Positions 1-8,261 of a stretch of 64,000 nucleotides of DNA are shown one piece after another. The DNA is from an uncultured Bacteroidales bacterium (GTDB lineage Bacteria > Bacteroidota > Bacteroidia > Bacteroidales > F082). The stretch is from positions 58,395 through 122,394 of the forward strand of contig CAJOIS010000003.1 of NCBI GenBank assembly GCA_905234645.1, in the 5' to 3' direction. Below the pieces are notes generated by a model, which saw only the letters and a list, made by a program, of their open reading frames with translations, did not search any database and was not told the DNA's origin. A program made the translations under genes and the position numbers. Position 1 is the first letter of the stretch, and every line of letters starts with the position of its first letter.

Positions 1-173
1 CAACCGGTAACCCCGACGACGACGGTTACCTCTCAGCTCCTGAATGGCAACGTGAAATCAGTAGCCAGGTTGACCCGCAGTCTTACATCCAGATGTATCA
101 ATTGTATGTCAACGCAGGCGGCAACTATTCGATGCCTCGTCACATCAGACTCGGTATGAGTATCAACTTCTAA
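1..173 (+). CDS. C-terminal end of a TonB-dependent receptor (partial)
   Basis: The window opens inside a reading frame that stops at 171-173. The last 56 residues end in PRHIRLGMSINF, the alternating aromatic/polar final beta strand with terminal Phe that closes outer-membrane barrels of the TonB-dependent receptor type. The gene is probably the first of an operon with the large exported protein and the PorV/PorQ-family protein that follow on the same strand, with only 37 bases to the next start. The plug domain and signal peptide lie outside the window, so the subfamily and ligand cannot be judged. Confidence 0.75.
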   Translation, partial: TGNPDDDGYLSAPEWQREISSQVDPQSYIQMYQLYVNAGGNYSMPRHIRLGMSINF

Positions 174-210
174 AATGCGAGACAATTCATAACGATAAAT
201 TACTAGTATT

Positions 211-3200
211 ATGAAGAATATATTTCGAATTTTGTTTGCGGCGCTGTTCATCGTTAGCGCTGTGATTCCAGGAAAGGCTGAGATGTACAAGTACGAGCAA
301 ACTGGCAACAAAGGCCAGCGTGCCGTCACCGCAGCCGGATGTACGCCATCCTCCTCGTTTGAATGGCTGGACATCAACAATGTCAGGACACGTATCAACT
401 CTGGTGGTGATATGTGGTGGGACCTTCCCGCTGGTACTGGTTCCAAGTACTTCATCCCTGCCAATAGTTCTACGACTTCGCTGTTTGCCGGTTCTTTATG
501 GATCGCTGGTGTCGACGTCAATGACCAGCTGAAGTGCGCTGCCCTGCGTTTCCGTCAGGTTGGTAACGACTATTACACTGGCCCTCTGACTGTTGACGGC
601 AAGGCCTCCATCGACGACGCCACCTGCGCCAGATGGGATAAGATCTTTAAGATCACCCGTGCCGAGGTGGATGAATTCCTTAACGATTGGGCTGATGGAA
701 GCCTCGACAACGACATCCCGTCCATCATCAAGAATTGGCCGGCCCACCCCACATCCTCCGATGAAGGTGTTGCCCACTATCTGGCTCCTTTCTACGACTA
801 TGATGGCGATGGTGAATATGACCCCAATGCGGGCGACTATCCTTACTATGACATCGACAACGAACTCTGCCACACCAAGATTCCGACCATGGAAGAAGAA
901 GTCTATGGCACGATGCATGGCTCCATCCTCGCCGACCAGGTGCTGAAAGGTGACCAAACCTTGTGGTGGATCTTCAACGATAAAGGTGCTTCACATACCG
1001 AGTCTGGCGGTCAAGCCATCGGTATTGAGGTGCGTGCCCAAGCTTTTGCTTTCGCCACCAACGACGAAATCAACAACATGACGTTCTATAGCTATGAAAT
1101 CATCAACCGTTCAACCTATACCTTGACGGGTACCTACTTCTCGCCTTGGACTGACGTTGACCTCGGTTATGGTTGGGACGACTATGTAGGTTGCGACGTC
1201 GCTCGTGGTCTAGGTTACGGTTATAACGGTAAGGCAGTCGACGGTAGCGGTGAACCCGAAGCCTATGGTAGCCAGCCTCCGGCGATTGGTATCGACTTCT
1301 TCCAAGGTCCTTATATGGATCCTGATGGAATTGACAACCCCAAGTACCAATATGTCTATACTCAAGTGATTGACCCTGTCAGTGGTGACTCTGTTCTGGT
1401 GGCTGTCGACTCTACTCAGATTGTTGACGAAAGCATCAATGGCGTGAACTTCGGCAACGGCATCGTCGACGATGAACGTTTCGGTATGCGTCGTTTCGTG
1501 TATCACAACAATTCCGACACTGATAACGGTGACCCGAAGACCGCTCCTCAGTATTACAACTACCTGCGTGGTATTTGGAAGAATGGTTCCAAGATGCGTT
1601 ATGGTGGTAATGCCTTCACGGGCAACGATGTGGTTGGTCCCGATTGCGACTTCATGTTCCCTGGCGATTCCGACCCGTGGAACTGGGGTACCAACGGCAT
1701 GCCTCCTGCGGGTGGCTACAACCAAGATGGTAAGTACTGGTCAGAAGAGCAATGCGGCAATGCACCTAACGACCGTCGTTTCATGCAGTCTGCTGGTCCC
1801 TTCACCTTGGAACCTGGTGCTGTCAACTACATCACCTTCGGTGTGCCGTGGGCTCGTGCCACTTCTGGTGGTGCCTGGGCTTCCGTCGAATTGCTGCGTG
1901 TGGTCGACGACAAGTGCCAAGCCTTGTTTGACAACTGCTTCAAGGTCATCGACGGTCCTAACGCTCCTGACCTGACTATTCGTGAGCTCGACCAGCAGTT
2001 GATTATCTATCTGTCTAATGCTCCTTTGTCGAACAACTATAAGGAAAAGTACACCGAACTCGATCCCGAGATTCCGGTTTCGAGAGTAGAATCCGAAGCC
2101 TATCATGAAGAGATTACCGTCAATATTGATGGTGTCGACAGCGTGCTGTTGAGTCCCATCGAGCAGTTCAACACTACCGAGATCTTCTACGACAGATACT
2201 ATCGCTTCGAAGGTTATAAAGTGTATCAGCTCGCCAATGCTGAAGTCGGTGCCGACGAACTGAACAACACTGACAAGGCTCGTCTGGTGTTCCAGTGCGA
2301 CGTCCGCAATAACGTGACCAGCCTGCTCAACTACGAATACGATGAATCGTTGCACGCTAATGTGCCCAAGATGAAAGTCGTGGGCGGTGATGCCGGTATT
2401 ACCCATAGCTTCGTTGTGACGGAAGACAAGTTCGCCACGGGTGACAACCCGAACCTCGTGAACCACAAAACTTATTACTTCATGGCTGTGGCTTACGCCT
2501 ATAATAATTATCTGACCTATAGCCAAGAAGACGCTACTGGCCTCCTGGGTCAGAAGAAGCCTTACCTCGAAGGTAGAAAGAACATCCAATGCTACACCGC
2601 TGTTCCGCATAAGACCGTCAACGGTACGGTGCTGAGAGCTACCTACGGCGACAAGCCCGCAGTTACTCGTCTCGTCGGTGTTGGTAATGGTGGCAACGAA
2701 CTTGAGCTTAGTGACGAGACTGTTGCTGAAATCTTAAGCAAGGGCCTTGCCGACTCTTACACTGTGACTTTTGACCATGGAGACACTATTGTTGAGTTCA
2801 ACGACAATAACCCCAATATCTCAGAACCTGTCCTCCTTGGTCACCTGGAATATCCAATTGCATATCATCCGGAATACAAGGCTGGTTATGGTCCTATCGA
2901 TGTCAAGATCGTTGACCCGTTGAATGTGAGATCGCACCGTTATGAGATTTGGTTCGAAGAAATGTTTGAGCAATATACGCACGACATTACCAAGAACACT
3001 GAAATCAGAGGTGACTCTGCCGCTCGTATGGTGAACCGTTGGTGGCTGAAGGATCTTGACGAACCCGAAGAGGAAGGCGTCAATCCTATCATCAGCGACA
3101 CGACGACCATTTTCGACAATGAACAGATGTTCATCGACCGCGGTATCTCCATTACCATTGCCCAGCCTTATGATATCGGTCGTATTTGGGTGGGCCAGTA

Positions 3201-4791
3201 TTTTGATGCTCCTCAGAATGCGGCTGATCCGAGCCCCGAGAACCCCGACAACTGGCACAACTATTATACAGTGGTTGCCCCCAACAATGGCGTCATTACT
3301 TCCTCGATTGAATTTGAGGATCCTACTAATGTCTGGTTGGATGGTATTCGCGATATCGATATCGCCGACTCTTACTTGAATTGGATCCGTTCAGGTACCT
3401 ATGCCTCCGGTGACGATGGTCAGTCATGGACCAATGACTATTATTGCTCCGCAGAAACCGGTGGTAGTAATGAACCTTGGGACCCCACCGAAAACTTTGA
3501 GAAGATTGCTCAACGTACTTGGGCTCCTGCTTTGCTCACCTCGTTCTGGAAGCAAGGCGGTGCTGATAACCCCGGTCCTCTCTACGGAAGTGCTTCGCGT
3601 AATAATGACAACTTCAAGAAGACTGCCAGTGTGGATATCGTCTTTACGTCCGATACCTCAAAGTGGAGCCGTTGCCCCGTCGTAGAAATGTGTACTGACA
3701 AGAACCTTTCGGAAGGTGGTGTCGAACGCTTCGCTCTCCGTAAGCACGCTTCCATCAATCCTGCTGGTAAGACCTGCGAAGACCTCGGTATCGAGCCTGA
3801 TCCGACTGATCCCAACAACCCCGCTTATATTGGTGAGCAAGGTATGGGTTGGTTCCCGGGCTATGTTATCGATGTTGAAACCGGTGCTCGTTTGAACATC
3901 GCCTATGGTGAGGACTCTTACCTTGAGGATATGGGTGGCCGCGACATGAAGTTTAACCCTGCCAAGTTGCAGAAGGCTACTGTCGACCAACTCTACGGTG
4001 AATCATCACAGCTCTATGATCCCGCCATCTTCCGTGGCACCGACAGCGAGCCTGTGTTTGGTGGCAAGCATTTCGTCTACATCTGGCGTATGGACTCCAT
4101 CCAGATGATTTCCTCGTCACCTTATCATAATGTGAAGAACTTTGCTTATGACGGCGGTCGCTTGTTGTACAACACGTTTGACTATATCCAGAACTTGACC
4201 AACCAGGGTGTTGCCAGAAACTTGATGGGTAACCTCTATAAGATGGTTGAGTGGATTGGCATGCCGATGGGTATTGAAGGAATGGAGTGGTTGCCTGAGG
4301 GCAACGACTGCCGTATCCGTATCCGTCTCGCTAAGCCTTACGCTCCTGGCTATGGTTACGACCTCCAGACCTCCAACGAGGATTTGATGATCAATGAGCT
4401 GAATCCCAAGTACCAGTTCACCATCGACGGTTGGGATCCGATTGCCAACGATCCTGAAAAGACCGAGGAAGACCTCAACCTCGTCACTGTGGTGCCTAAT
4501 CCTTACTATGCTTACGATACCTATGAGGGCAATGCTCTTACCAATAGGGTGAAGATTTGCAACCTGCCTGAGAAGTGCGTGGTTTCCATCTACACTTTGA
4601 GCGGCACGAAGGTGCGTCAGTTCCGTAAGGACAACGACAGCCCGAACATTGATTGGGACCTCACGAACTTTGCCAATACTCCTATCGCGAGCGGCTTCTA
4701 CCTGATTCACATCAAGGATCTGACTAGCGGTAGCGAGAGAGTCATCAAGTTCTTCGGTGCCATGCGTCAAGTTGACCTGAATACATTCTAA
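211..4791 (+). CDS. Very large exported protein with T9SS-type C-terminal domain
   Basis: A 1,526-residue protein with a signal peptide at residues 1-23 (hydrophobic core, then GKAE). Around residue 196 there is an acidic Ca-binding-like loop, DYDGDGEYDP, resembling dockerin or thrombospondin-3 loops. The last 90 residues begin with VVPNPYYAYD and run through YTLSGTKVRQF and ASGFYLIHIKD, which resembles a type A sorting domain (PNP, then a GxY strand near the end), so export through the T9SS is likely. It is followed after 36 bases by a PorV/PorQ-family gene and preceded by a TonB-dependent receptor. That trio suggests an outer-membrane or surface complex in which this protein is the large exposed part. 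The middle 1,200 residues were not assigned to any named domain. The start has a good signal peptide and no alternative is needed. Confidence 0.8.
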   Translation: MKNIFRILFAALFIVSAVIPGKAEMYKYEQTGNKGQRAVTAAGCTPSSSFEWLDINNVRTRINSGGDMWWDLPAGTGSKYFIPANSSTTSLFAGSLWIAGVDVNDQLKCAALRFRQVGNDYYTGPLTVDGKASIDDATCARWDKIFKITRAEVDEFLNDWADGSLDNDIPSIIKNWPAHPTSSDEGVAHYLAPFYDYDGDGEYDPNAGDYPYYDIDNELCHTKIPTMEEEVYGTMHGSILADQVLKGDQTLWWIFNDKGASHTESGGQAIGIEVRAQAFAFATNDEINNMTFYSYEIINRSTYTLTGTYFSPWTDVDLGYGWDDYVGCDVARGLGYGYNGKAVDGSGEPEAYGSQPPAIGIDFFQGPYMDPDGIDNPKYQYVYTQVIDPVSGDSVLVAVDSTQIVDESINGVNFGNGIVDDERFGMRRFVYHNNSDTDNGDPKTAPQYYNYLRGIWKNGSKMRYGGNAFTGNDVVGPDCDFMFPGDSDPWNWGTNGMPPAGGYNQDGKYWSEEQCGNAPNDRRFMQSAGPFTLEPGAVNYITFGVPWARATSGGAWASVELLRVVDDKCQALFDNCFKVIDGPNAPDLTIRELDQQLIIYLSNAPLSNNYKEKYTELDPEIPVSRVESEAYHEEITVNIDGVDSVLLSPIEQFNTTEIFYDRYYRFEGYKVYQLANAEVGADELNNTDKARLVFQCDVRNNVTSLLNYEYDESLHANVPKMKVVGGDAGITHSFVVTEDKFATGDNPNLVNHKTYYFMAVAYAYNNYLTYSQEDATGLLGQKKPYLEGRKNIQCYTAVPHKTVNGTVLRATYGDKPAVTRLVGVGNGGNELELSDETVAEILSKGLADSYTVTFDHGDTIVEFNDNNPNISEPVLLGHLEYPIAYHPEYKAGYGPIDVKIVDPLNVRSHRYEIWFEEMFEQYTHDITKNTEIRGDSAARMVNRWWLKDLDEPEEEGVNPIISDTTTIFDNEQMFIDRGISITIAQPYDIGRIWVGQYFDAPQNAADPSPENPDNWHNYYTVVAPNNGVITSSIEFEDPTNVWLDGIRDIDIADSYLNWIRSGTYASGDDGQSWTNDYYCSAETGGSNEPWDPTENFEKIAQRTWAPALLTSFWKQGGADNPGPLYGSASRNNDNFKKTASVDIVFTSDTSKWSRCPVVEMCTDKNLSEGGVERFALRKHASINPAGKTCEDLGIEPDPTDPNNPAYIGEQGMGWFPGYVIDVETGARLNIAYGEDSYLEDMGGRDMKFNPAKLQKATVDQLYGESSQLYDPAIFRGTDSEPVFGGKHFVYIWRMDSIQMISSSPYHNVKNFAYDGGRLLYNTFDYIQNLTNQGVARNLMGNLYKMVEWIGMPMGIEGMEWLPEGNDCRIRIRLAKPYAPGYGYDLQTSNEDLMINELNPKYQFTIDGWDPIANDPEKTEEDLNLVTVVPNPYYAYDTYEGNALTNRVKICNLPEKCVVSIYTLSGTKVRQFRKDNDSPNIDWDLTNFANTPIASGFYLIHIKDLTSGSERVIKFFGAMRQVDLNTF

Positions 4792-4827
4792 TTTAATGTA
4801 ATTGCTAACCGTAAATAACTTATCATC

Positions 4828-5913
4828 ATGAAGAAATCATTTAGATATATCGTCTTGAGCTTTGTAATCCTTATGGGATTAAGTGCTCCTCAAGCATTTG
4901 CAGGAAATAAAGACCGTTCAGGCCAAGCTGGCGCCTCCGAGTTGCTCATTAACCCATGGGCAGCTTCGTCAGGTTGGGGTAATGCAGGCATGTCGTTCGT
5001 GCATGGCGTCGAGGCCATGTTCGGCAACGTGGCTGGCATCTCCTCATGCAATACTTTGGACTTGAACTTCACCCATACCAGCTGGCTGGTGGGCGTGGGC
5101 AACGATACGAGAATCTCCTCGTTCGGTGTCTTGGCTCGCGTGGGTGAATCAAGTGTGTTAGGTCTGTCATTCATGTCGTTCAGCATCGGTGAGGTTCCGA
5201 TTACCACAACCCAGAACCCCGACGGTGGCCTTGGTACCTTCAAGCCCAACCTGATGAACATCAACTTGGCCTTCGCCAAGTCGTTCTCCAACAGCATCAG
5301 CGGCGGTTTCAACTTGAAGATCATCAGCGAGTCCATCAAGGATATGAGTGGTGTCGGTGTCGCTTTGGATGCGGCCATCCAGTATGTCACTGGTCCTTAC
5401 GACAACATCCACTTCGGTGTCACGCTGAAGAACATCGGACCCACCATGAAGTTCTCTGGCGACGGTCTCTCGTTTAGGGCCTTCCTCGTCGAAGGTAGCA
5501 CGCAGCAGTTCACCATGGTGCAGCGCGTCGACGACTTCGAGCTGCCCACCCAGTTGAGCATCGCTGCCGCCTACGACTTCCTGTTTGCCGAAACCAACAG
5601 AATCACGGTGGCTGGTAACTTCAGCTCCAACTCCTTCACCAACGACCAATTCACCGCTGGTCTGGAGTATGCATGGAAGGAAATACTGATGATTCGTGCC
5701 GGTTACACCTATGAAAAGGGTATCTGGTCGAAGAACGGTATCCTCGATGACCCCGACTGCATGAACATCAACAGAGGCCTTAGCGCTGGCTTGTCAGTGC
5801 AAGTGCCGCTGACGAAGAAGGAAGATGGCATGAAGTTGGCTGTGGATTATTCCTTCAGAGACACCTATACCTTCAACGGCACGCATAGCGTGGGTGCAAG
5901 AATTATTTTCTAA
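4828..5913 (+). CDS. PorV/PorQ-family outer-membrane protein
   Basis: A 361-residue protein with a signal peptide cleaved near APQAFAG (residue 26). The N-terminal segment, GASELLINPWAASSGWGNAG followed by an asparagine-rich AMFGNVAGIS stretch, is the hallmark of FadL-like 14-stranded barrels of the PorV/PorQ group. The chain ends in SVGARIIF, a barrel-closing strand. PorV carries T9SS cargo from the translocon to the attachment complex, and PorQ is part of that complex. Paralogues next to large exported proteins may be dedicated to one client, here probably the 1,526-residue product upstream. Whether this is the true PorV or a paralogue cannot be decided here. No terminator was recognised directly after it; the next promoter starts within 30 bases. 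Confidence 0.8.
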   Translation: MKKSFRYIVLSFVILMGLSAPQAFAGNKDRSGQAGASELLINPWAASSGWGNAGMSFVHGVEAMFGNVAGISSCNTLDLNFTHTSWLVGVGNDTRISSFGVLARVGESSVLGLSFMSFSIGEVPITTTQNPDGGLGTFKPNLMNINLAFAKSFSNSISGGFNLKIISESIKDMSGVGVALDAAIQYVTGPYDNIHFGVTLKNIGPTMKFSGDGLSFRAFLVEGSTQQFTMVQRVDDFELPTQLSIAAAYDFLFAETNRITVAGNFSSNSFTNDQFTAGLEYAWKEILMIRAGYTYEKGIWSKNGILDDPDCMNINRGLSAGLSVQVPLTKKEDGMKLAVDYSFRDTYTFNGTHSVGARIIF

Positions 5914-5940
5914 TTCTGAGTAAGGAAAAGAAATAATTCG

Positions 5941-5948
5941 TATTTTTG
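5941..5948 (+). promoter_or_regulatory. Bacteroidota -7 box upstream of greA
   Basis: TATTTTTG fits the TAnnTTTG consensus of the Bacteroidota primary sigma factor. Transcription would begin about 7 bases downstream, so the greA leader would include the hairpin that follows. No convincing -33 TTTG was seen at the usual spacing. Confidence 0.6.
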
Positions 5949-5966
5949 CAGTCGCAAACCAAAAGA

Positions 5967-5997
5967 AGACCCTTATTTCGGTAAGGGTCTCTTTTTT
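5967..5997 (+). terminator. Terminator-like hairpin in the greA leader
   Basis: AGACCCTTA and TAAGGGTCT form a perfect 9-bp stem with loop TTTCGG, followed by C and six T. It lies between the greA -7 box and the greA start, so most initiating transcripts might stop after about 45 bases. It could also end read-through from the upstream operon if the -7 box is not used. Confidence 0.65.
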
Positions 5998-6029
5998 GCA
6001 ACCTGCTATGAAATAAACACATAATAACT

Positions 6030-6503
6030 ATGTCAGAAATCAAATACTTTACCCCAGAGGGGTTGCAGAAACTGAAAGAAGAACTCGACGATCTGATTCT
6101 TCGCGAGCGTCCGCGCATCGTGCAAGCCATCCAGGAGGCGCGTGACAAAGGTGACCTCTCGGAGAATGCAGAGTATGATGCCGCTAAGGAAGCCCAAGGC
6201 CTTCTGGAAGCCAAAATCGCAGAACTGCAAGACTTGATCTTTAACGCCCGCATCCTTGACGAATCGAAGATGGACAACTCCAAGGTGTTGCTCTATTCGA
6301 CGGTGAAAATCAAAAACACCAAGTCGGGTATGATGATGACCTATGCCATCGTTCCTGAGAAGGAGGCCAACTTCAAGGAAGGCAAGCTCTCCATCAACTC
6401 GCCCATCGGCCAAGGTTTGTTGGGCAAGCAGGTGGGTGACGTTGCTGAGATTCAGGTGCCTGCCGGTAAGGTGCAGTTTGAAATCGTTGAAATAACCCGT
6501 TAA
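6030..6503 (+). CDS. greA: Transcription elongation factor GreA
   Basis: A 157-residue protein of typical GreA length. The N-terminal coiled coil carries the tip motif GDLSENAEYDAAKEAQ (about residues 40-55), whose acidic residues position the catalytic metal when backtracked RNA is cleaved in RNA polymerase. The C-terminal FKBP-like globular part starts near VLLYSTVKI and includes SPIGQGLLGKQVGD. The next gene, a HIT protein, starts 10 bases after the stop, so the two are probably co-transcribed. Expression may be tuned by the terminator-like hairpin in the leader. Confidence 0.96.
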   Translation: MSEIKYFTPEGLQKLKEELDDLILRERPRIVQAIQEARDKGDLSENAEYDAAKEAQGLLEAKIAELQDLIFNARILDESKMDNSKVLLYSTVKIKNTKSGMMMTYAIVPEKEANFKEGKLSINSPIGQGLLGKQVGDVAEIQVPAGKVQFEIVEITR

Positions 6504-6513
6504 TAATGGATTT

Positions 6514-6906
6514 ATGGCTACTATCTTTTCAAGAATCATTCAAGGCGAGATCCCTTGCTATAAGATCGCTGAAGACGAGCGCTTCTTTGCTTTCATGGAC
6601 ATCAATCCCGTGATGAAGGGCCATACTCTGGTGGTGCCCAAGCACGAGGACGACTACATCTTCAACCTCGACGACGATGAGATTGGTGCTATGATGGTTT
6701 TCGCCAAGAAAGTGGCAAAGGCCATTGAGAAGGCTGTGCCTTGCAAGCGCATCGGGGTAGCCGTCATCGGTCTTGAAGTGCCTCATGCCCACATTCACCT
6801 CATTCCCATCACGCAAGAAGGCGACATGGACTTCAAGAAGGAACATGTCCACATGAGCCATGAGGAGTTCGTTGAGGTGCAGAAAAACATCGTGGAGCAA
6901 CTCTAA
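6514..6906 (+). CDS. HIT family nucleotide hydrolase
   Basis: A 130-residue protein with the histidine-triad motif HAHIHLIP at about residues 91-98; the middle histidine of such proteins attacks the alpha-phosphate of nucleotide substrates such as AMP-lysine or dinucleoside polyphosphates. The N-terminal segment IFSRIIQGEIPCYKIAEDE is typical of bacterial HinT-type proteins. It follows greA by 10 bases and is closed by a strong palindromic terminator. The in vivo substrate cannot be read from sequence. Confidence 0.93.
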   Translation: MATIFSRIIQGEIPCYKIAEDERFFAFMDINPVMKGHTLVVPKHEDDYIFNLDDDEIGAMMVFAKKVAKAIEKAVPCKRIGVAVIGLEVPHAHIHLIPITQEGDMDFKKEHVHMSHEEFVEVQKNIVEQL

Positions 6907-6925
6907 GGGGTTTTGGAATAGGTTT

Positions 6926-6961
6926 TGTGGAGACGGTGCATGCACCGTCTCCACATTTTTT
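6926..6961 (+). terminator. Perfect palindrome acting as terminator (TGTRGAGACG family)
   Basis: A perfect 15-bp inverted repeat with no loop bases, TGTGGAGACGGTGCA and its complement at 6926-6955, followed by six T. It closes the greA-HIT unit. The same sequence family recurs after tnaA (31201-31228) and inside a coding region (44322-44351), so this is also a repetitive element. Confidence 0.8.
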
Positions 6962-6963
6962 AT

Positions 6964-6971
6964 TACCTTTG
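6964..6971 (+). promoter_or_regulatory. Bacteroidota -7 box for the plug-protein gene
   Basis: TACCTTTG matches TAnnTTTG and lies 17 bases before the start codon at 6989, directly after the terminator of the preceding unit. Confidence 0.65.
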
Positions 6972-6988
6972 CAGAAAATCCCTGAACG

Positions 6989-8260
6989 ATGAAAAAACTC
7001 ATCTTATTTGTATTGGCGCTTTGCATGGCATCAGGCCTCTTCGCCCAGGACTTCGGATTGTTGTGTGGCAACCTCAATTATCGCCCTGAAGTGCAGACCG
7101 TGCAGCTTTATGCCGATGGCAACCAACTGAACGACCCTGTCATTCCCCTGGAAGACATGAGGGAACGCCTCACGTTGTCGTTTGACATTATCGACGGAGA
7201 AGGGGAAGTGCTCAATTATACCTTTATCCATTGCAGTCACGACTGGCAACCTACCGAACTGCAGCGCATACAATATGCCTCAGGGTTCGACTCCGACCGT
7301 TTGGATGACTATGCCTTTTCGCGCAACACGCTGATAGAATATGTCAACTATCAGCTTAAGTTTCCCAAAGAAGACATGATGCCACTCATTTCGGGCAACT
7401 ATCTTCTCATTGTTTACGGCGACGATTTGAACGACTTGTATTTTACGCGCCGTTTTATGGTGGTCGATGAAAAAGCCCATGTGGGAGTCACTGTGCCGCG
7501 TTATCCCGATGACCTTGCCTTGACTGACACCCACCAACAGCTTGACATCAGGGTGAATATGAATAGCTATTTGACGGGCAACACCTCGCAATACAGTTAT
7601 TTGACGATACGACAGAATGGGCGTTGGGACAATGCCGCTGAGGGATTGAAACCCACCTATGTCTATCCTGATTATCTCTCGTTTGAGCATCATCCGCAGA
7701 CGGTTTTTGAAGCGACAAACCAATATAGACGTTTTAACACAAGCAACTTCTATTTCCAGTCGGAGAATCTGGCACATATCCGTCAAAACGAAGAGTCTTT
7801 TGAGATTGACATTGCCACTTGTGAATCAAGGGCGAGAAAGGCCTATGCCTCATATGAGGACATCCATGGCGAGAAGTACATCTATGTGGAGAATGACGAC
7901 CTTGATAATGCCACCGAGGCCGACTATTGCCGAGTGAACTTCTTCTACAAGAGCGAGTCGCCTTTGACACATGAGGACCTCTATATCATGGGCGCCCTCA
8001 ACGACTGGTGCTTCAATGAGAGCAACAAGATGCGCTACGACTATCGTTTGCATGGCTATACTTGCTCAATGGTGCTCAAGCAAGGCTATTACAATTTCAT
8101 GTTTGCCACTGTCGACCGTCAGACGGGCGAGGTGATGACCGACCTGACCGCTGGCAACCATTGGGAGACCAACAACGTCTATAAGCTGTATTTCTACTAT
8201 TACAACGCCCTTAAAGGCTACGATGAATTGGTGGGCTATACTACGGTGAATTCACATTGA
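6989..8260 (+). CDS. Type IX secretion system plug protein (DUF5103 family)
   Basis: A 423-residue protein with signal peptide MKKLILFVLALCMASGLFAQ. It shows the features of the DUF5103 family: an early QTVQLY segment, LTLSFDIIDGE, the IHCSHDWQPTELQR stretch, repeated beta-rich segments and the late motif LYIMGALNDW. In Flavobacterium johnsoniae a member of this family, called Plug, closes the periplasmic face of the SprA translocon when no cargo is loaded. The gene has its own -7 box and ends one base before priA begins, so the two may be co-transcribed. Its presence supports an active T9SS in this organism. Confidence 0.85.
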   Translation: MKKLILFVLALCMASGLFAQDFGLLCGNLNYRPEVQTVQLYADGNQLNDPVIPLEDMRERLTLSFDIIDGEGEVLNYTFIHCSHDWQPTELQRIQYASGFDSDRLDDYAFSRNTLIEYVNYQLKFPKEDMMPLISGNYLLIVYGDDLNDLYFTRRFMVVDEKAHVGVTVPRYPDDLALTDTHQQLDIRVNMNSYLTGNTSQYSYLTIRQNGRWDNAAEGLKPTYVYPDYLSFEHHPQTVFEATNQYRRFNTSNFYFQSENLAHIRQNEESFEIDIATCESRARKAYASYEDIHGEKYIYVENDDLDNATEADYCRVNFFYKSESPLTHEDLYIMGALNDWCFNESNKMRYDYRLHGYTCSMVLKQGYYNFMFATVDRQTGEVMTDLTAGNHWETNNVYKLYFYYYNALKGYDELVGYTTVNSH

Positions 8261-8261
8261 T

